Positions 1 to 7,904 of a stretch of 64,000 nt of DNA are shown piece after piece (the stretch's first letter is position 1; each line of letters begins with the position of its first letter). The notes under the pieces are model-generated. The model was not told the DNA's origin. It saw only the letters and a list, made by a program, of their open reading frames with translations, and made no database searches. The stretch lies in NCBI GenBank assembly GCA_937901965.1, contig CALGSW010000016.1:62001-126000 (forward strand), read 5' to 3'. A program made the translations under genes and the position numbers. This DNA is from an uncultured Bacteroidota bacterium (GTDB lineage: Bacteria > Bacteroidota > Bacteroidia > Bacteroidales > UBA932).

Positions 1-91
1 CTCCGGCCTGATGCGCTGCATCCAATACTGAAGTCCCCGGTTGAACCTCTGTGGTCTCCCCGTTAATTGTTATCTTGATTCTCTTTTCCAT
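1..91 (-). CDS. N-terminus of a 2Fe-2S ferredoxin-domain redox subunit (HydA/NuoG-like), cut by window edge
   Basis: Only the first 30 residues are inside the window. They begin with ATG at 91 and read MEKRIKITINGETTEVQPG, then SVLDAAHQAG. This is the beta-grasp 2Fe-2S ferredoxin start shared by [FeFe]-hydrogenase HydA, NuoG and the large subunit of NAD-dependent formate dehydrogenases. It follows the NuoF-like gene by 19 bp on the same strand, so the three genes form an E-F-G/HydA type operon. The family knowledge supports electron transfer between NADH and a catalytic subunit. Which catalytic subunit follows cannot be seen: the hydrogenase reading fits the fermentative Rnf context, and the formate dehydrogenase reading fits the molybdenum cofactor genes elsewhere in the window. 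Confidence 0.75.
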   Translation of the reverse strand, partial: MEKRIKITINGETTEVQPGTSVLDAAHQAG

Positions 92-110
92 TGTTTTTAA
101 TGTTTTGAGA

Positions 111-1313
111 TCAGTATATCATTTCCTCTCTGAAATTCTCAACAATTGACGAGAAGGAGTTTGCAACAGACTGCCCCAGTCCGCACTTGGCAGTAAAGGT
201 CATGGTCTCGGCAAGTTTGAGCAACTTGTCCAGATAGCCGGCATTCTTCTCGCCTTTCTTTACAGCTTTAATCCCCCTGAGAAGTTGCTGACACCCTACC
301 CTGCATGGAGTGCACTGCCCACATGACTCCTCAGCAAAGAAATTAAGATAGTTGTCAAGCACATTATACATAGATCTTGAGCTGTTAAAAAGCATCATTG
401 AACCTCCTGTAGGCAGAGAAATCCCTACCAAACGTCCCTGAAATCCAATTGTAGTTTCATTGAACCTTTTCCTGGGTACAAGAAAGCCGGAAGCACCACC
501 CACCTGAACCGCCTTGGTATCATCATCGCCAAACTCTTCAACAAAATCTGAGAGACTCATCCCCAGTTCAAGCTCGTATATTCCTGGCCTTGGAGTGTCT
601 CCTGATACAGAGAATAGCTTTGTCCCTCTGGAGAACTGAACTCCAAGGTCATAAAAACGCTTTGCTCCATATTTAAAAATTGTATAGGTGTGAGCGAGAG
701 TTTCAACATTGTTGATTACTGTAGGTTTATTCATATATCCGCATGAAGAAGGATATGGCGGTTTATTTCTAGGTTCACCACGTTTACCCTCCATCGATTC
801 AAAAAGGGCAGTCTCTTCACCACAGATATAGGCTCCGGATCCCATAAAAATTGAGATATTGAAATCAAATCCAATTGATATACAATACTCTTCAAATTCT
901 TTTATTGCTTTATCTAAATCATCCCTGAGGAAGAAATACTCCCCCCTGAGATAGATAAAACCTTTTTTTGCACCGGTTACATGTCCGCAAACAGCAATGG
1001 CTGTTAGTACCTTGAATGGTACTCTTGATAAGATCTCCCTGTCCTTAAAAGTTCCGGGCTCTCCCTCATCTGCATTACAGATAACATATTTTTCATCTGA
1101 GTCAATTTCAGATGAAACTTTCCATTTGAGGCCGGTGGGGAATCCTGCTCCTCCTCTGCCTTTGAGCTCTGAGCTTATAAGCTCATTAATCAGTTCGTTT
1201 GCTTTTCTGTTAAGGTTCTTCTTCAGAACATCTTTCCAGTCGTTGTCACTTTTAAAAATAAAGTCTGCTCTCTTAAGTAGATGAGTTGTTGACATTTTTA
1301 ATTCCTCCACCAT
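111..1313 (-). CDS. NADH-binding flavoprotein subunit, NuoF/HydB family (short form)
   Basis: Oxidises or reduces NAD(H) through FMN and passes electrons to Fe-S centres. The glycine-rich GRGGAGFPTG segment (residues 52-61) and NADEGEPGTFKDR (80-92) are the NADH and FMN binding motifs. The 4Fe-4S site is SCGQCTPC with Cys331, Cys334 and Cys337, plus a distal Cys377. At 400 residues it has only the core NuoF fold. It lacks the N-terminal thioredoxin-like 2Fe-2S domain and the C-terminal 2x4Fe-4S ferredoxin extension found in the roughly 600-residue HydB of many bifurcating hydrogenases. Its start overlaps the end of the NuoE-like gene by 41 bp, which suggests translational coupling. An alternative start is Met7 at 1295. 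Confidence 0.9.
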   Translation of the reverse strand: MVEELKMSTTHLLKRADFIFKSDNDWKDVLKKNLNRKANELINELISSELKGRGGAGFPTGLKWKVSSEIDSDEKYVICNADEGEPGTFKDREILSRVPFKVLTAIAVCGHVTGAKKGFIYLRGEYFFLRDDLDKAIKEFEEYCISIGFDFNISIFMGSGAYICGEETALFESMEGKRGEPRNKPPYPSSCGYMNKPTVINNVETLAHTYTIFKYGAKRFYDLGVQFSRGTKLFSVSGDTPRPGIYELELGMSLSDFVEEFGDDDTKAVQVGGASGFLVPRKRFNETTIGFQGRLVGISLPTGGSMMLFNSSRSMYNVLDNYLNFFAEESCGQCTPCRVGCQQLLRGIKAVKKGEKNAGYLDKLLKLAETMTFTAKCGLGQSVANSFSSIVENFREEMIY

Positions 1314-1776
1314 TACTGTTTATGTAACTGGTCAGAATATCACGGACTTTTTCCGGAGTTAATTCATTGTACACTTCATTGTTGATAAGCATTGCCGGAG
1401 CTTTGTGACAAAAGCCGAGGCAATTTGTTTGAAGTAGAGAGAAGTTGCCATCCGGAGTTGTTTCACCCACTTTAATCTTAAGGAGATCCTGAATAGTAAG
1501 CAAGATCTGATTCTCTCCTTTCATTGAGCAGGTTATTGTTTTACAAAGCCGGATAATGTATCTGCCCATTTTCTTGTATTCAAGAAAAGAGTAGAAAGTC
1601 GCTGTACCGTATACATCGGCAGCTGGCAGATTAAGTTCTCTTGCAATTTCTGTCATGGAGTACTCAGAGAGGAATTTTTCCTGTTCAACAACCCCCTGTA
1701 ATATTGGCAGCAGACTGCTTCTTTCGCGTCCGTACCTGTCGGCAAGGCGCCTGATAAGATCTGATATGGGTTCCAT
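1273..1776 (-). CDS. NuoE/HydC-family thioredoxin-like 2Fe-2S subunit
   Basis: First gene of the diaphorase operon. The 167-residue length is typical of NuoE-type proteins. An N-terminal helical segment (residues 1-65) precedes a thioredoxin-like fold carrying the four ligands of a 2Fe-2S cluster: Cys78 and Cys83 (CKTITC, a C-x4-C pair) and Cys119 and Cys123 (CLGFC, a C-x3-C pair). The family partners with NuoF, as expected from the overlap with the next gene. The complex could be an NADH-linked hydrogenase, a formate dehydrogenase or a free-standing NADH:acceptor module; the small subunit does not decide this. The 245 bp upstream of it, as far as the start of the divergent gene, show no other gene or structured element that I can support. 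Confidence 0.9.
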   Translation of the reverse strand: MEPISDLIRRLADRYGRERSSLLPILQGVVEQEKFLSEYSMTEIARELNLPAADVYGTATFYSFLEYKKMGRYIIRLCKTITCSMKGENQILLTIQDLLKIKVGETTPDGNFSLLQTNCLGFCHKAPAMLINNEVYNELTPEKVRDILTSYINSNGGGIKNVNNSST

Positions 1777-2021
1777 TCCTCAGGTTATTAATAATTATAC
1801 TTGAAACGGAGACACAGATTCTGATAGGGCAAGTAAATTTAAATAAATTAAACAATACAATAACTATTAACGACTGTTTAATATCAAAATAATTACACTC
1901 CTATTACAGATTGTAATTAAAAACGCAAAATACTGAAGTAAAAAGTTTAAAATAAATAGTTAGGGTAAAAGCCGGGTTGTTCGTCTTGAATACAGAAAAG
2001 TCAAACATAAAAAAGGTGAAT

Positions 2022-3287
2022 ATGAAACCAACAATCAGACATTTCATAGGACTGGCAATTACAGTTCTTATGCTTGCCCAGCAAAGTCCGGCATGGTCAC
2101 AAACAGAAAAGGGCTTTTTCACTGTAAGTGGAGTTGTGAAAGATAAATCCTCTCAGAAAAGACTTGAATATGCAGTAATTGCTGTAAAAGGGTCAAATGT
2201 GGGTACAATAGCAAATTCAAGAGGAGAATTTTCAATAAAAATCAAAGAGGGGGGCAAATCAAAGGCAGTTGTATTCTCCCATCTTGGTTACTCTAATTTT
2301 ATTCTTCCTGTAGATGGCCAGGATAAGAGTGATTTGGTTATTACACTTGAACCAAAGGCCAGTCAGCTGGATCCCGCAACAGTTATTGGTATGGACGGAA
2401 GGGCTATTGTAGAGATTGCAATGGAAAACGTCTCAAAAAACTATCCTGTAACTAACAATACACTTTCCGGATTTTACAGAGAGACTGTAAAAAAACGCAG
2501 GAGCTATATTAATGTATCAGAAGCGGTTGTTGAGATGTACAAAACACCCTATTTTGAGGGTGTTGAGCGAGATGCTGTTCAAATTTACAAAGGGCGCAAA
2601 CTGGTAAGTCCGGATCCAAAAGATACGATAATGGTAAAACTCCTGGGAGGCCCAAATCTTTCTGTTTACCTTGACATTGTAAAGAATCCTGACCTTATCC
2701 TCAGTAAAGAGAATCTTGAGATGTACAGTTTTGTAGTGGGAGAGTCTGTAATGATCGCCGAGAGGCCCCACCACGTTGTAAGTTTTCACCCGCGAGTTAT
2801 AATGCCTTATGCTCTATATAGCGGGAAACTGTTTATTGACAAGGAGACTTTTACCTTCTCAAGAGCAGAATTCAGTCTTAACATGAATGACAAAAGCAAG
2901 GCAACACAGGCAATACTGAAGAAAAAACCTTTCGGATTGATTTTTAAACCAGAATCGGTTGCTTTTACTGTGACTTACAGACAGGAGGGTGGATTAGCAC
3001 TTCTTCACTATCTGAGAAGTGAAATAAACTTCAAATGCGACTGGAAGAAAAGGCTCTTCTCAACCAGTTATTCTATAGTTTCAGAAACAGTAATAACTGA
3101 CAGTAATCCTGAAGATGCAAAGAAGATACCGGTTAAGGTTGCCTTCAAGGACAATCAGTCCCTATCAGATAAGGTTACAAATTTCCTTGATGAGAACTTT
3201 TGGGAGGACTTCAACATAATTGAACCTGAAGAGTCTCTGGAGAATGCAGTTGAGAAACTAAGAAAAGCAATAAACAGCAGTAAGTAG
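2022..3287 (+). CDS. Exported CarboxypepD_reg-like domain protein, paralogue of the gene at 4728
   Basis: An exported protein of about 421 residues. A signal peptide (MKPTIRHFIGLAITVLMLAQ, then SPAWSQ) is followed by a CarboxypepD_reg-like beta-sandwich (VSGVVKDKSSQKRLEYAVIA through FSHLGYSNF). A C-terminal half has GFYRE, DPKDT, LFIDKETF and FWEDFNIIEPEE motifs. The start at 2022 is chosen over the upstream in-frame ATG at 1977 because it begins the signal peptide and follows a GGTG-containing spacer. The C-terminal half is clearly related to that of the 4728-6233 product, so the two proteins flanking the sigma/anti-sigma pair are paralogues; this one lacks the STN domain. In Bacteroidetes this head domain is usual on TonB receptors and surface proteins, but no beta-barrel is present here. 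The biochemical role is unknown. Confidence 0.75.
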   Translation: MKPTIRHFIGLAITVLMLAQQSPAWSQTEKGFFTVSGVVKDKSSQKRLEYAVIAVKGSNVGTIANSRGEFSIKIKEGGKSKAVVFSHLGYSNFILPVDGQDKSDLVITLEPKASQLDPATVIGMDGRAIVEIAMENVSKNYPVTNNTLSGFYRETVKKRRSYINVSEAVVEMYKTPYFEGVERDAVQIYKGRKLVSPDPKDTIMVKLLGGPNLSVYLDIVKNPDLILSKENLEMYSFVVGESVMIAERPHHVVSFHPRVIMPYALYSGKLFIDKETFTFSRAEFSLNMNDKSKATQAILKKKPFGLIFKPESVAFTVTYRQEGGLALLHYLRSEINFKCDWKKRLFSTSYSIVSETVITDSNPEDAKKIPVKVAFKDNQSLSDKVTNFLDENFWEDFNIIEPEESLENAVEKLRKAINSSK

Positions 3288-3300
3288 CATTACAAATTAG

Positions 3301-3308
3301 TATATTTG
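3301..3308 (+). promoter_or_regulatory. Probable -7 promoter element TATATTTG of the sigma/anti-sigma operon
   Basis: TATATTTG fits the Bacteroidetes TAnnTTTG -7 consensus and ends 22 bp before the sigma factor ATG, giving a leader of about 15 nt. No convincing -33 TTTG was seen at the usual spacing, so this is a motif-only call. Confidence 0.45.
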
Positions 3309-3330
3309 AAGAGTAAACAGATATCCGTCA

Positions 3331-3873
3331 ATGTTAAACGACCTGGTACTAGTTCTTAAAGTTAGAGAGGGGGATATAAAAAGCTTTGAAGATCTTTTTA
3401 AAAGCTACTACACCCCCCTCCTCTGTTATTCTGCAAAAATTACCTGCAGGAGCGACGTATCAGAGGAGATTATTCAGGAGCTGTTTTATAACTTATGGAG
3501 AGAGAGAGAGTCACTATCAATAACACGTAACATCAAGAGCTATCTTTTTAACTCAGTAAGGAACAGATCTATTGACTACTGCAGAAGGAAAAAATTTGAA
3601 AAAAGCTCATCAGGAGAGTTAGAATATTTAAGGATAGAAGCCGGAGACGGCAGCCCACTTGAGATGGCCGAAGCAGCAGAGATGGAACAAATAATCAACA
3701 GGAGTATTTCAAAAATGCCCGCAAGAAGAAGAGACATTTTTATGTTGCACAGGGCCGGGGATAAAAAGTACGATGAAATAGCAGCCCTTCTGCGGGTTTC
3801 AGTAAAAACAGTAGAGGCAGAAATGGGAAAGGCAATAAAGATGCTAAGAAAAGAAACAGGATATTCAAAATGA
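3331..3873 (+). CDS. ECF RNA polymerase sigma factor (Bacteroidetes sigma-70 family)
   Basis: A 180-residue extracytoplasmic-function sigma factor. Region 2 runs from about residue 10 to 80 (FEDLFKSYYTPLLCYSAKIT and LFYNLWRERESLSITRNIKSY). Region 4 with its HTH runs from about 120 to 175 (MPARRRDIFMLHRAG, KKYDEIAALLRVSVKTVEAEM). It directs RNA polymerase to a small regulon. The stop overlaps the ATG of the following FecR-family gene by 4 bp (ATGA), the usual sigma/anti-sigma arrangement. The likely regulon includes the adjacent STN/CarboxypepD_reg genes, by analogy with FecI/FecR systems; that link is inferred from position only. Confidence 0.92.
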   Translation: MLNDLVLVLKVREGDIKSFEDLFKSYYTPLLCYSAKITCRSDVSEEIIQELFYNLWRERESLSITRNIKSYLFNSVRNRSIDYCRRKKFEKSSSGELEYLRIEAGDGSPLEMAEAAEMEQIINRSISKMPARRRDIFMLHRAGDKKYDEIAALLRVSVKTVEAEMGKAIKMLRKETGYSK

Positions 3874-4715
3874 AAAAACAACTATCAAACGAAGAGAGGC
3901 TACAGACAGACAGAGCCTGGTCAAGACTGAGAGACAGACTTGAAAGAGATGGCCTTATGGATGAGTCCAACCAACGAAAAAACCCGTCATTCAGATATGC
4001 TGTTGCTTTTGCAGCCACACTTGTATTATTGGTTACTGCCGGTTTACTATTTACAAACAGGGAAAAAGAGGGGCCAAGCATTTTAAGCATGGAGCTACTA
4101 AACGATGTTGCAGGAACTACACTTGTGTCACGGTTGGAAGATGGCTCAATAGTTTACCTGACTGAAAACTCATCAATAAAACATCCGCAAAAATTCTCAT
4201 CAGATGAGAGGAAGATAGAACTTGAGGGGGAGGCATTTTTTGACATTGCCAGGGATGAGAAAAAACCATTTATTATTAATGCAGGAAATACCGAGGCAAC
4301 GGTGCTTGGAACATCATTTGAACTTATAAATCATGATGGAGAGACCGTTTTATCTGTTAAAACGGGAAAAGTCAGGCTTACATTGATTAACAGTGGTGTG
4401 ACAATAGATGTATCAGCCGGTGAAAGAGCGTACTCAGATAACAGCCAGTTAAAGAAACTTACTTTTGATGAGTATGAGAGTTTCAAAAAATACAGACTGA
4501 AGATGCATTTCAAGGACCAGTCACTTGAAAGCATCGCAATAGTACTGAACCGCAATTTTAACGATAGGGAGATAGTTGTTGATCCTGGCATCGCGAACAG
4601 AGAACTTACAGCAACATTCACAGGAGAAAACCAGGAGTCAATGGTAAAATTAATCTGCAATGCATTGAATTTGAAATATTCAAATGAGGGTAAGATTATA
4701 AAAATTCACTTGTAA
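3870..4715 (+). CDS. FecR-family anti-sigma factor
   Basis: A 281-residue single-pass inner-membrane regulator. A cytoplasmic N-terminus (1-45) should bind the sigma factor. One membrane segment lies near residues 47-66 (AVAFAATLVLLVTAGLLF). The periplasmic FecR domain follows (EDGSIVYLTENSSIKHPQKF, IELEGEAFFDIARDEKKPF, ATVLGTSFEL). The C-terminal DUF4974-like domain covers about 205-281 (LKMHFKDQSLESIAIVLNRN), which resembles an STN fold. The start codon is inside the sigma factor stop, so the two are translationally coupled. In FecR systems a TonB-dependent transducer supplies the signal; none is encoded here, and the neighbouring STN protein lacks a barrel. Confidence 0.92.
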   Translation: MKKQLSNEERLQTDRAWSRLRDRLERDGLMDESNQRKNPSFRYAVAFAATLVLLVTAGLLFTNREKEGPSILSMELLNDVAGTTLVSRLEDGSIVYLTENSSIKHPQKFSSDERKIELEGEAFFDIARDEKKPFIINAGNTEATVLGTSFELINHDGETVLSVKTGKVRLTLINSGVTIDVSAGERAYSDNSQLKKLTFDEYESFKKYRLKMHFKDQSLESIAIVLNRNFNDREIVVDPGIANRELTATFTGENQESMVKLICNALNLKYSNEGKIIKIHL

Positions 4716-4727
4716 CATGTTCCCAAA

Positions 4728-6233
4728 ATGAAAACCGGACCGGGACATTTTATTGTACTTACTGCATTGCTGTGCTTTGCTTTCAGTATGACATTTGCAA
4801 AAACCGGAACTGAAGATATATTCAAGACAAAAACTGTTAGAGGCAGTACATATGAGTTGTTAAACCATATTTCAACAATTACCGGATACCTTTTTGTGTA
4901 TGACAGCAAGACTGTTGATAATCAGAAGAGAAGCAGGATAGAATCGGGTGAATATACTATTGAGGAGGCTGTAAAGATTATCACAGGAGATGAAAACCTG
5001 CTCATAAAAAAGGAGGGTGGTTATATTTTAATTTACAAACCGGCGCCGGCACAAAGTGAAAAGGTCTATTCAGGAGTAAAATATATCCGGATTGAGGGAA
5101 AGCTTACAGACAGACATAACAGAGAACCGATACCTTTTGCTACAGTAAACCCTGAGGGTTGCTCTATGGGGACAATTACTAATCAGGAGGGGGTATTCAG
5201 ATTAACAATACCGGACACACTGTCAGACAGGCCTATAGTATTCTCTTCAATGGGGTATGAACAGAGAAAAATATCACTGCATTTACTTACAGAGAGCAAT
5301 GTCACCATTGAATTGATGCAATCTGTAATACCATTACAGGAGGTGATTGTAAGAGTTGTAGACCCCACTGCACTTCTTGACCAGGCACTAAGAAAAAGAG
5401 GCATTAACTATAATCCTGAGCCGGTTAATATTACAGCATTTTACAGAGAAGGTATTGAGTATAAAACAAGCCTCAGCCTCAGTGAAGCAGTTCTTAAAAT
5501 GTTCAAAACGGGTTTATCTCCCACCTTTAAATCCGATCAGGTTAAACTGTTAAAGATGAGAAGGCATAGCAATATGGACGGGAAAGACACACTTATTGCC
5601 AAGCTGCGTTCAACAATCAATGCCATCCATTTGCTTGACATAATGAAACACTATCCGGACTTTCTGGAACGCTCCGGGATGAAATACTACAACTACACAC
5701 ACACAGGAATTACAGAAATTGACAACAGGAGGGTTTACATTATCTCATTCGTGCAAAAAGAGGAGATTCTTGATGCTCTTTTTAAAGGGGATCTGTATAT
5801 AGATGCGGAGAACAATGCACTGGTAAAAGCTACCTTTGAGGTAAATCCAAACCACATCAGAAAATTTGCAGACAATCTGATTGTAAAACGGAGCAAAACC
5901 CATGACGTCATACCTATAAAAGCCTCATATGAGGTAACCTACAAATTTTTTAAAGGATTTTATCACATTAACCACATCCGCGGAGACCTTGAATTCAAAG
6001 TGAAAAAGCGAGGCCGTCTCTTTACCTCCCCCCTTCTGCTTTGGTTTGAGATGGTGAACTGCAAAACAGATACAGAAAACGTAGAAACCTTCCAGTCAGA
6101 CGAACGCCTCTCCGCCCGGGATATCTTCGCAGACATCAAATACACCTACGATCCCGAATTCTGGGAACACTTCAACATCATCATGCCAGAGAAAAAGATT
6201 GAGGAGATCATTGGGGAGTATAATTTCAGGTAG
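4728..6233 (+). CDS. Exported STN plus CarboxypepD_reg protein, paralogue of the gene at 2022
   Basis: A 501-residue exported protein. The signal peptide is residues 1-25 (MKTGPGHFIVLTALLCFAFS). An STN domain spans about 38-105 (YELLNHISTITGYLFVYDSK, EEAVKIITGDENLLIKKEGG). A CarboxypepD_reg-like domain follows at about 122-210 (IEGKLTDRHNREPIPFATVN through FSSMGYEQRKI). The C-terminal region has the same FYREG, GKDTLIAKL, DLYIDAENN and FWEHFNIIMPEKK landmarks as the protein upstream of the sigma factor. STN domains contact FecR-type periplasmic domains in transenvelope signalling. This gene therefore looks like a non-receptor signalling or envelope partner of the upstream FecR, which is inference. 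The ORF begins 12 bp after the FecR stop and probably shares its transcript. Confidence 0.75.
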   Translation: MKTGPGHFIVLTALLCFAFSMTFAKTGTEDIFKTKTVRGSTYELLNHISTITGYLFVYDSKTVDNQKRSRIESGEYTIEEAVKIITGDENLLIKKEGGYILIYKPAPAQSEKVYSGVKYIRIEGKLTDRHNREPIPFATVNPEGCSMGTITNQEGVFRLTIPDTLSDRPIVFSSMGYEQRKISLHLLTESNVTIELMQSVIPLQEVIVRVVDPTALLDQALRKRGINYNPEPVNITAFYREGIEYKTSLSLSEAVLKMFKTGLSPTFKSDQVKLLKMRRHSNMDGKDTLIAKLRSTINAIHLLDIMKHYPDFLERSGMKYYNYTHTGITEIDNRRVYIISFVQKEEILDALFKGDLYIDAENNALVKATFEVNPNHIRKFADNLIVKRSKTHDVIPIKASYEVTYKFFKGFYHINHIRGDLEFKVKKRGRLFTSPLLLWFEMVNCKTDTENVETFQSDERLSARDIFADIKYTYDPEFWEHFNIIMPEKKIEEIIGEYNFR

Positions 6234-6269
6234 CAAGTAATTTTCAAAACACAAGTACTGAAAATTGTA

Positions 6270-6445
6270 AAATTGATTAAAGACTGCAGATGCAAGGCGG
6301 CAAAGTTCCCTAAATGCAAGATTGTAATATTATTAAAAGGACGTAGAAGCAAGGCGCTAAGGGTTTTTTTTGCGCAGCGTACTCTAGTACGTGAGCACAA
6401 AAAAAGACTGCAGCCAACGAAGCAGATGCAGTCTTTAATCAATTT
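6270..6445. repeat. Long inverted repeat with alternative hairpins next to the island boundary
   Basis: Two perfect 19-bp arms at 6270-6288 and 6427-6445 (right arm TGCAGTCTTTAATCAATTT) enclose 138 bp. The sequence AAAGACTGCA occurs again at 6403-6412, so the right arm can pair with either a distant or a near copy. Between them is the small palindrome-like GTACTCTAGTAC and a T8 run (6364-6371). It fills the 213 bp between the STN gene and the attachment repeat, ending 2 bp before that repeat. It may act as a terminator for the sigma operon or be a REP-like element. A spurious ORF covers it on each strand; neither looks coding. Confidence 0.6.
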
Positions 6446-6446
6446 A

Positions 6447-6494
6447 AAGCTCCTCGTCTAGGACTTGAACCTAGGACCCCCTGATTAACAGTCA
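6447..6494 (-). other. attL: displaced 3' fragment of tRNA-Asn
   Basis: A 48-bp sequence identical to 35685-35732. It carries the anticodon-arm half, the T arm and the acceptor 3' strand of tRNA-Asn on the minus strand but no 5' half, so it is not a functional tRNA. It marks the left junction of the island. Confidence 0.9.
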
Positions 6495-6605
6495 TAACCA
6501 GAACCTTATAGATATTACCTGTTTTTATATTATTATTCTGTATATCAGTAAAATGTATTGATAACTTTTATGTTTCTTTATTGATGTTATTGGTTTATTT
6601 TGTAT

Positions 6606-6630
6606 GTTTGTATGCAAATTTTATGCAAAT
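6606..6630 (+). repeat. Left arm-type integrase site (paired with 35616-35640)
   Basis: A 25-bp sequence containing TATGCAAAT twice with an 11-bp period, repeated exactly and in the same orientation at 35616-35640. Each copy lies just inside one attachment site: 111 bp from attL and 44 bp from attR. This placement and the helical spacing are those of arm-type binding sites for a tyrosine integrase with an arm-binding domain. It also overlaps the likely integrase promoter region. Confidence 0.7.
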
Positions 6631-6652
6631 TTATTTAAACTGAACTTCAAGT

Positions 6653-7888
6653 ATGACAAAGGATTACATCATTTCCATCTATCTGGATGTGCGCAGAAAA
6701 AAAGCAAATGGCAAGTATCCTGTAAAGTTAAGAGTATTTATACCTAGTAACAGGAGGCAGAAACTGTACCCAACAGCCTTTGAATTCGTTGAAAGTGAGT
6801 TTAAAAGCATATGGGAGACAGTGAAGCCCAGGTCAGAGCATAAAGAGGCTCAGATGAAGTTAAAGGCCCTAGAACTCCATGCAAACGAACTAGCAGACAA
6901 GCTGCCTTACTTTACTCTAGAAAAGTTTGAACTGGCCCTCTACAATAAATCGCATTCTAATAGAGGTGATGTTGTAAATCTATACCATGACGCAATTGAC
7001 CAGTACAAGAAGAACAACCAGATAGGAACAGCTTCTAGCTACGAATTGAGCCTTGCCTCTCTGCTAGAGTTTCAGAAAAGAGACACACTTCATTTCACAG
7101 AGATCTCTTCACAGTGGCTAAAAGACTACGAAAGACACATGGTTGATGTAAAGAAAAGAAGTAGCACAACGGTTGGTATCTATTTAAGGCCACTAAGAGC
7201 AATCTTTAACACAGCTATAGAGAATGGTATTATCAGCCCGGATCTATACCCATTTGGCCGGAGAAAGTACACTATACCGGCACCTACGAGCACAAAGAAG
7301 GCATTAACAAAAGAGCAGTTAAAACTACTCTTTGAAACGAAGCCTACAACACCTGAGCAGACTAAAGCAAAGGCATTCTGGTTCTTTTCGTATGCCTGCA
7401 ATGGGATGAACTTTAAAGATATTGCCAACCTACGATACCAGGATATAATAGGTGATACCATACAGTTTCGCAGAGCTAAAACAGTCAAAACAAATACTTC
7501 GCAGGCTCCTGTTGTGGTTTACTTAAATGATTATACTAGGAAGGTTATAGATGATTATGGCAATACTAACAAATCGCCTAAGAATTACATCTTCAGCCTG
7601 GTTGATCATACTGCCAGTTCAGAGGCAATGCATACACAACTGAAGAACTTCATAAGGTTTATTAATCAGCACTTCTCAAAATTCGCCAAGGAGAATGGTA
7701 TTGAAGAGCAGGTTTCCACCTACTGGGCCCGACACTCTTTCGCAACTAATGCTATACGAAGTGGTGCAAGTATGGAGTTTGTAAGCGAAGCACTCAGTCA
7801 TTCAAACCTGAATACTACTAAGAAGTACTTTGCCGGCTTCGAAGATGAAAAAAAGAAAGAAATCTCAAAGAAGATGTTGGAGTTTTAA
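6653..7888 (+). CDS. Tyrosine recombinase/integrase of the island
   Basis: A 411-residue site-specific integrase of the Bacteroidetes type. The N-terminal arm-binding domain is about residues 1-90 (IISIYLDVRRKKANGKYPVK). A SAM-like core-binding domain lies near 100-205. The catalytic domain has Arg at about 260 (IANLRYQDI), HSFAT with ARH at about 358-360, a downstream SHSNLNTTKKY and the nucleophile Tyr near 391. These match the R-HxxR-H-Y constellation. It integrates and excises the island at the tRNA-Asn 3' end. The gene sits 158 bp from attL and reads into the element, the usual place. The nearby TATGCAAAT repeats would be its arm sites. Confidence 0.95.
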   Translation: MTKDYIISIYLDVRRKKANGKYPVKLRVFIPSNRRQKLYPTAFEFVESEFKSIWETVKPRSEHKEAQMKLKALELHANELADKLPYFTLEKFELALYNKSHSNRGDVVNLYHDAIDQYKKNNQIGTASSYELSLASLLEFQKRDTLHFTEISSQWLKDYERHMVDVKKRSSTTVGIYLRPLRAIFNTAIENGIISPDLYPFGRRKYTIPAPTSTKKALTKEQLKLLFETKPTTPEQTKAKAFWFFSYACNGMNFKDIANLRYQDIIGDTIQFRRAKTVKTNTSQAPVVVYLNDYTRKVIDDYGNTNKSPKNYIFSLVDHTASSEAMHTQLKNFIRFINQHFSKFAKENGIEEQVSTYWARHSFATNAIRSGASMEFVSEALSHSNLNTTKKYFAGFEDEKKKEISKKMLEF

Positions 7889-7904
7889 AATATTAACAAA
7901 CTAT

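Noticed and set aside
6447..6494. A second tRNA-Asn gene
   Set aside because: Only the 3' part is present; there is no D arm or 5' acceptor strand, so it is the displaced attachment fragment.
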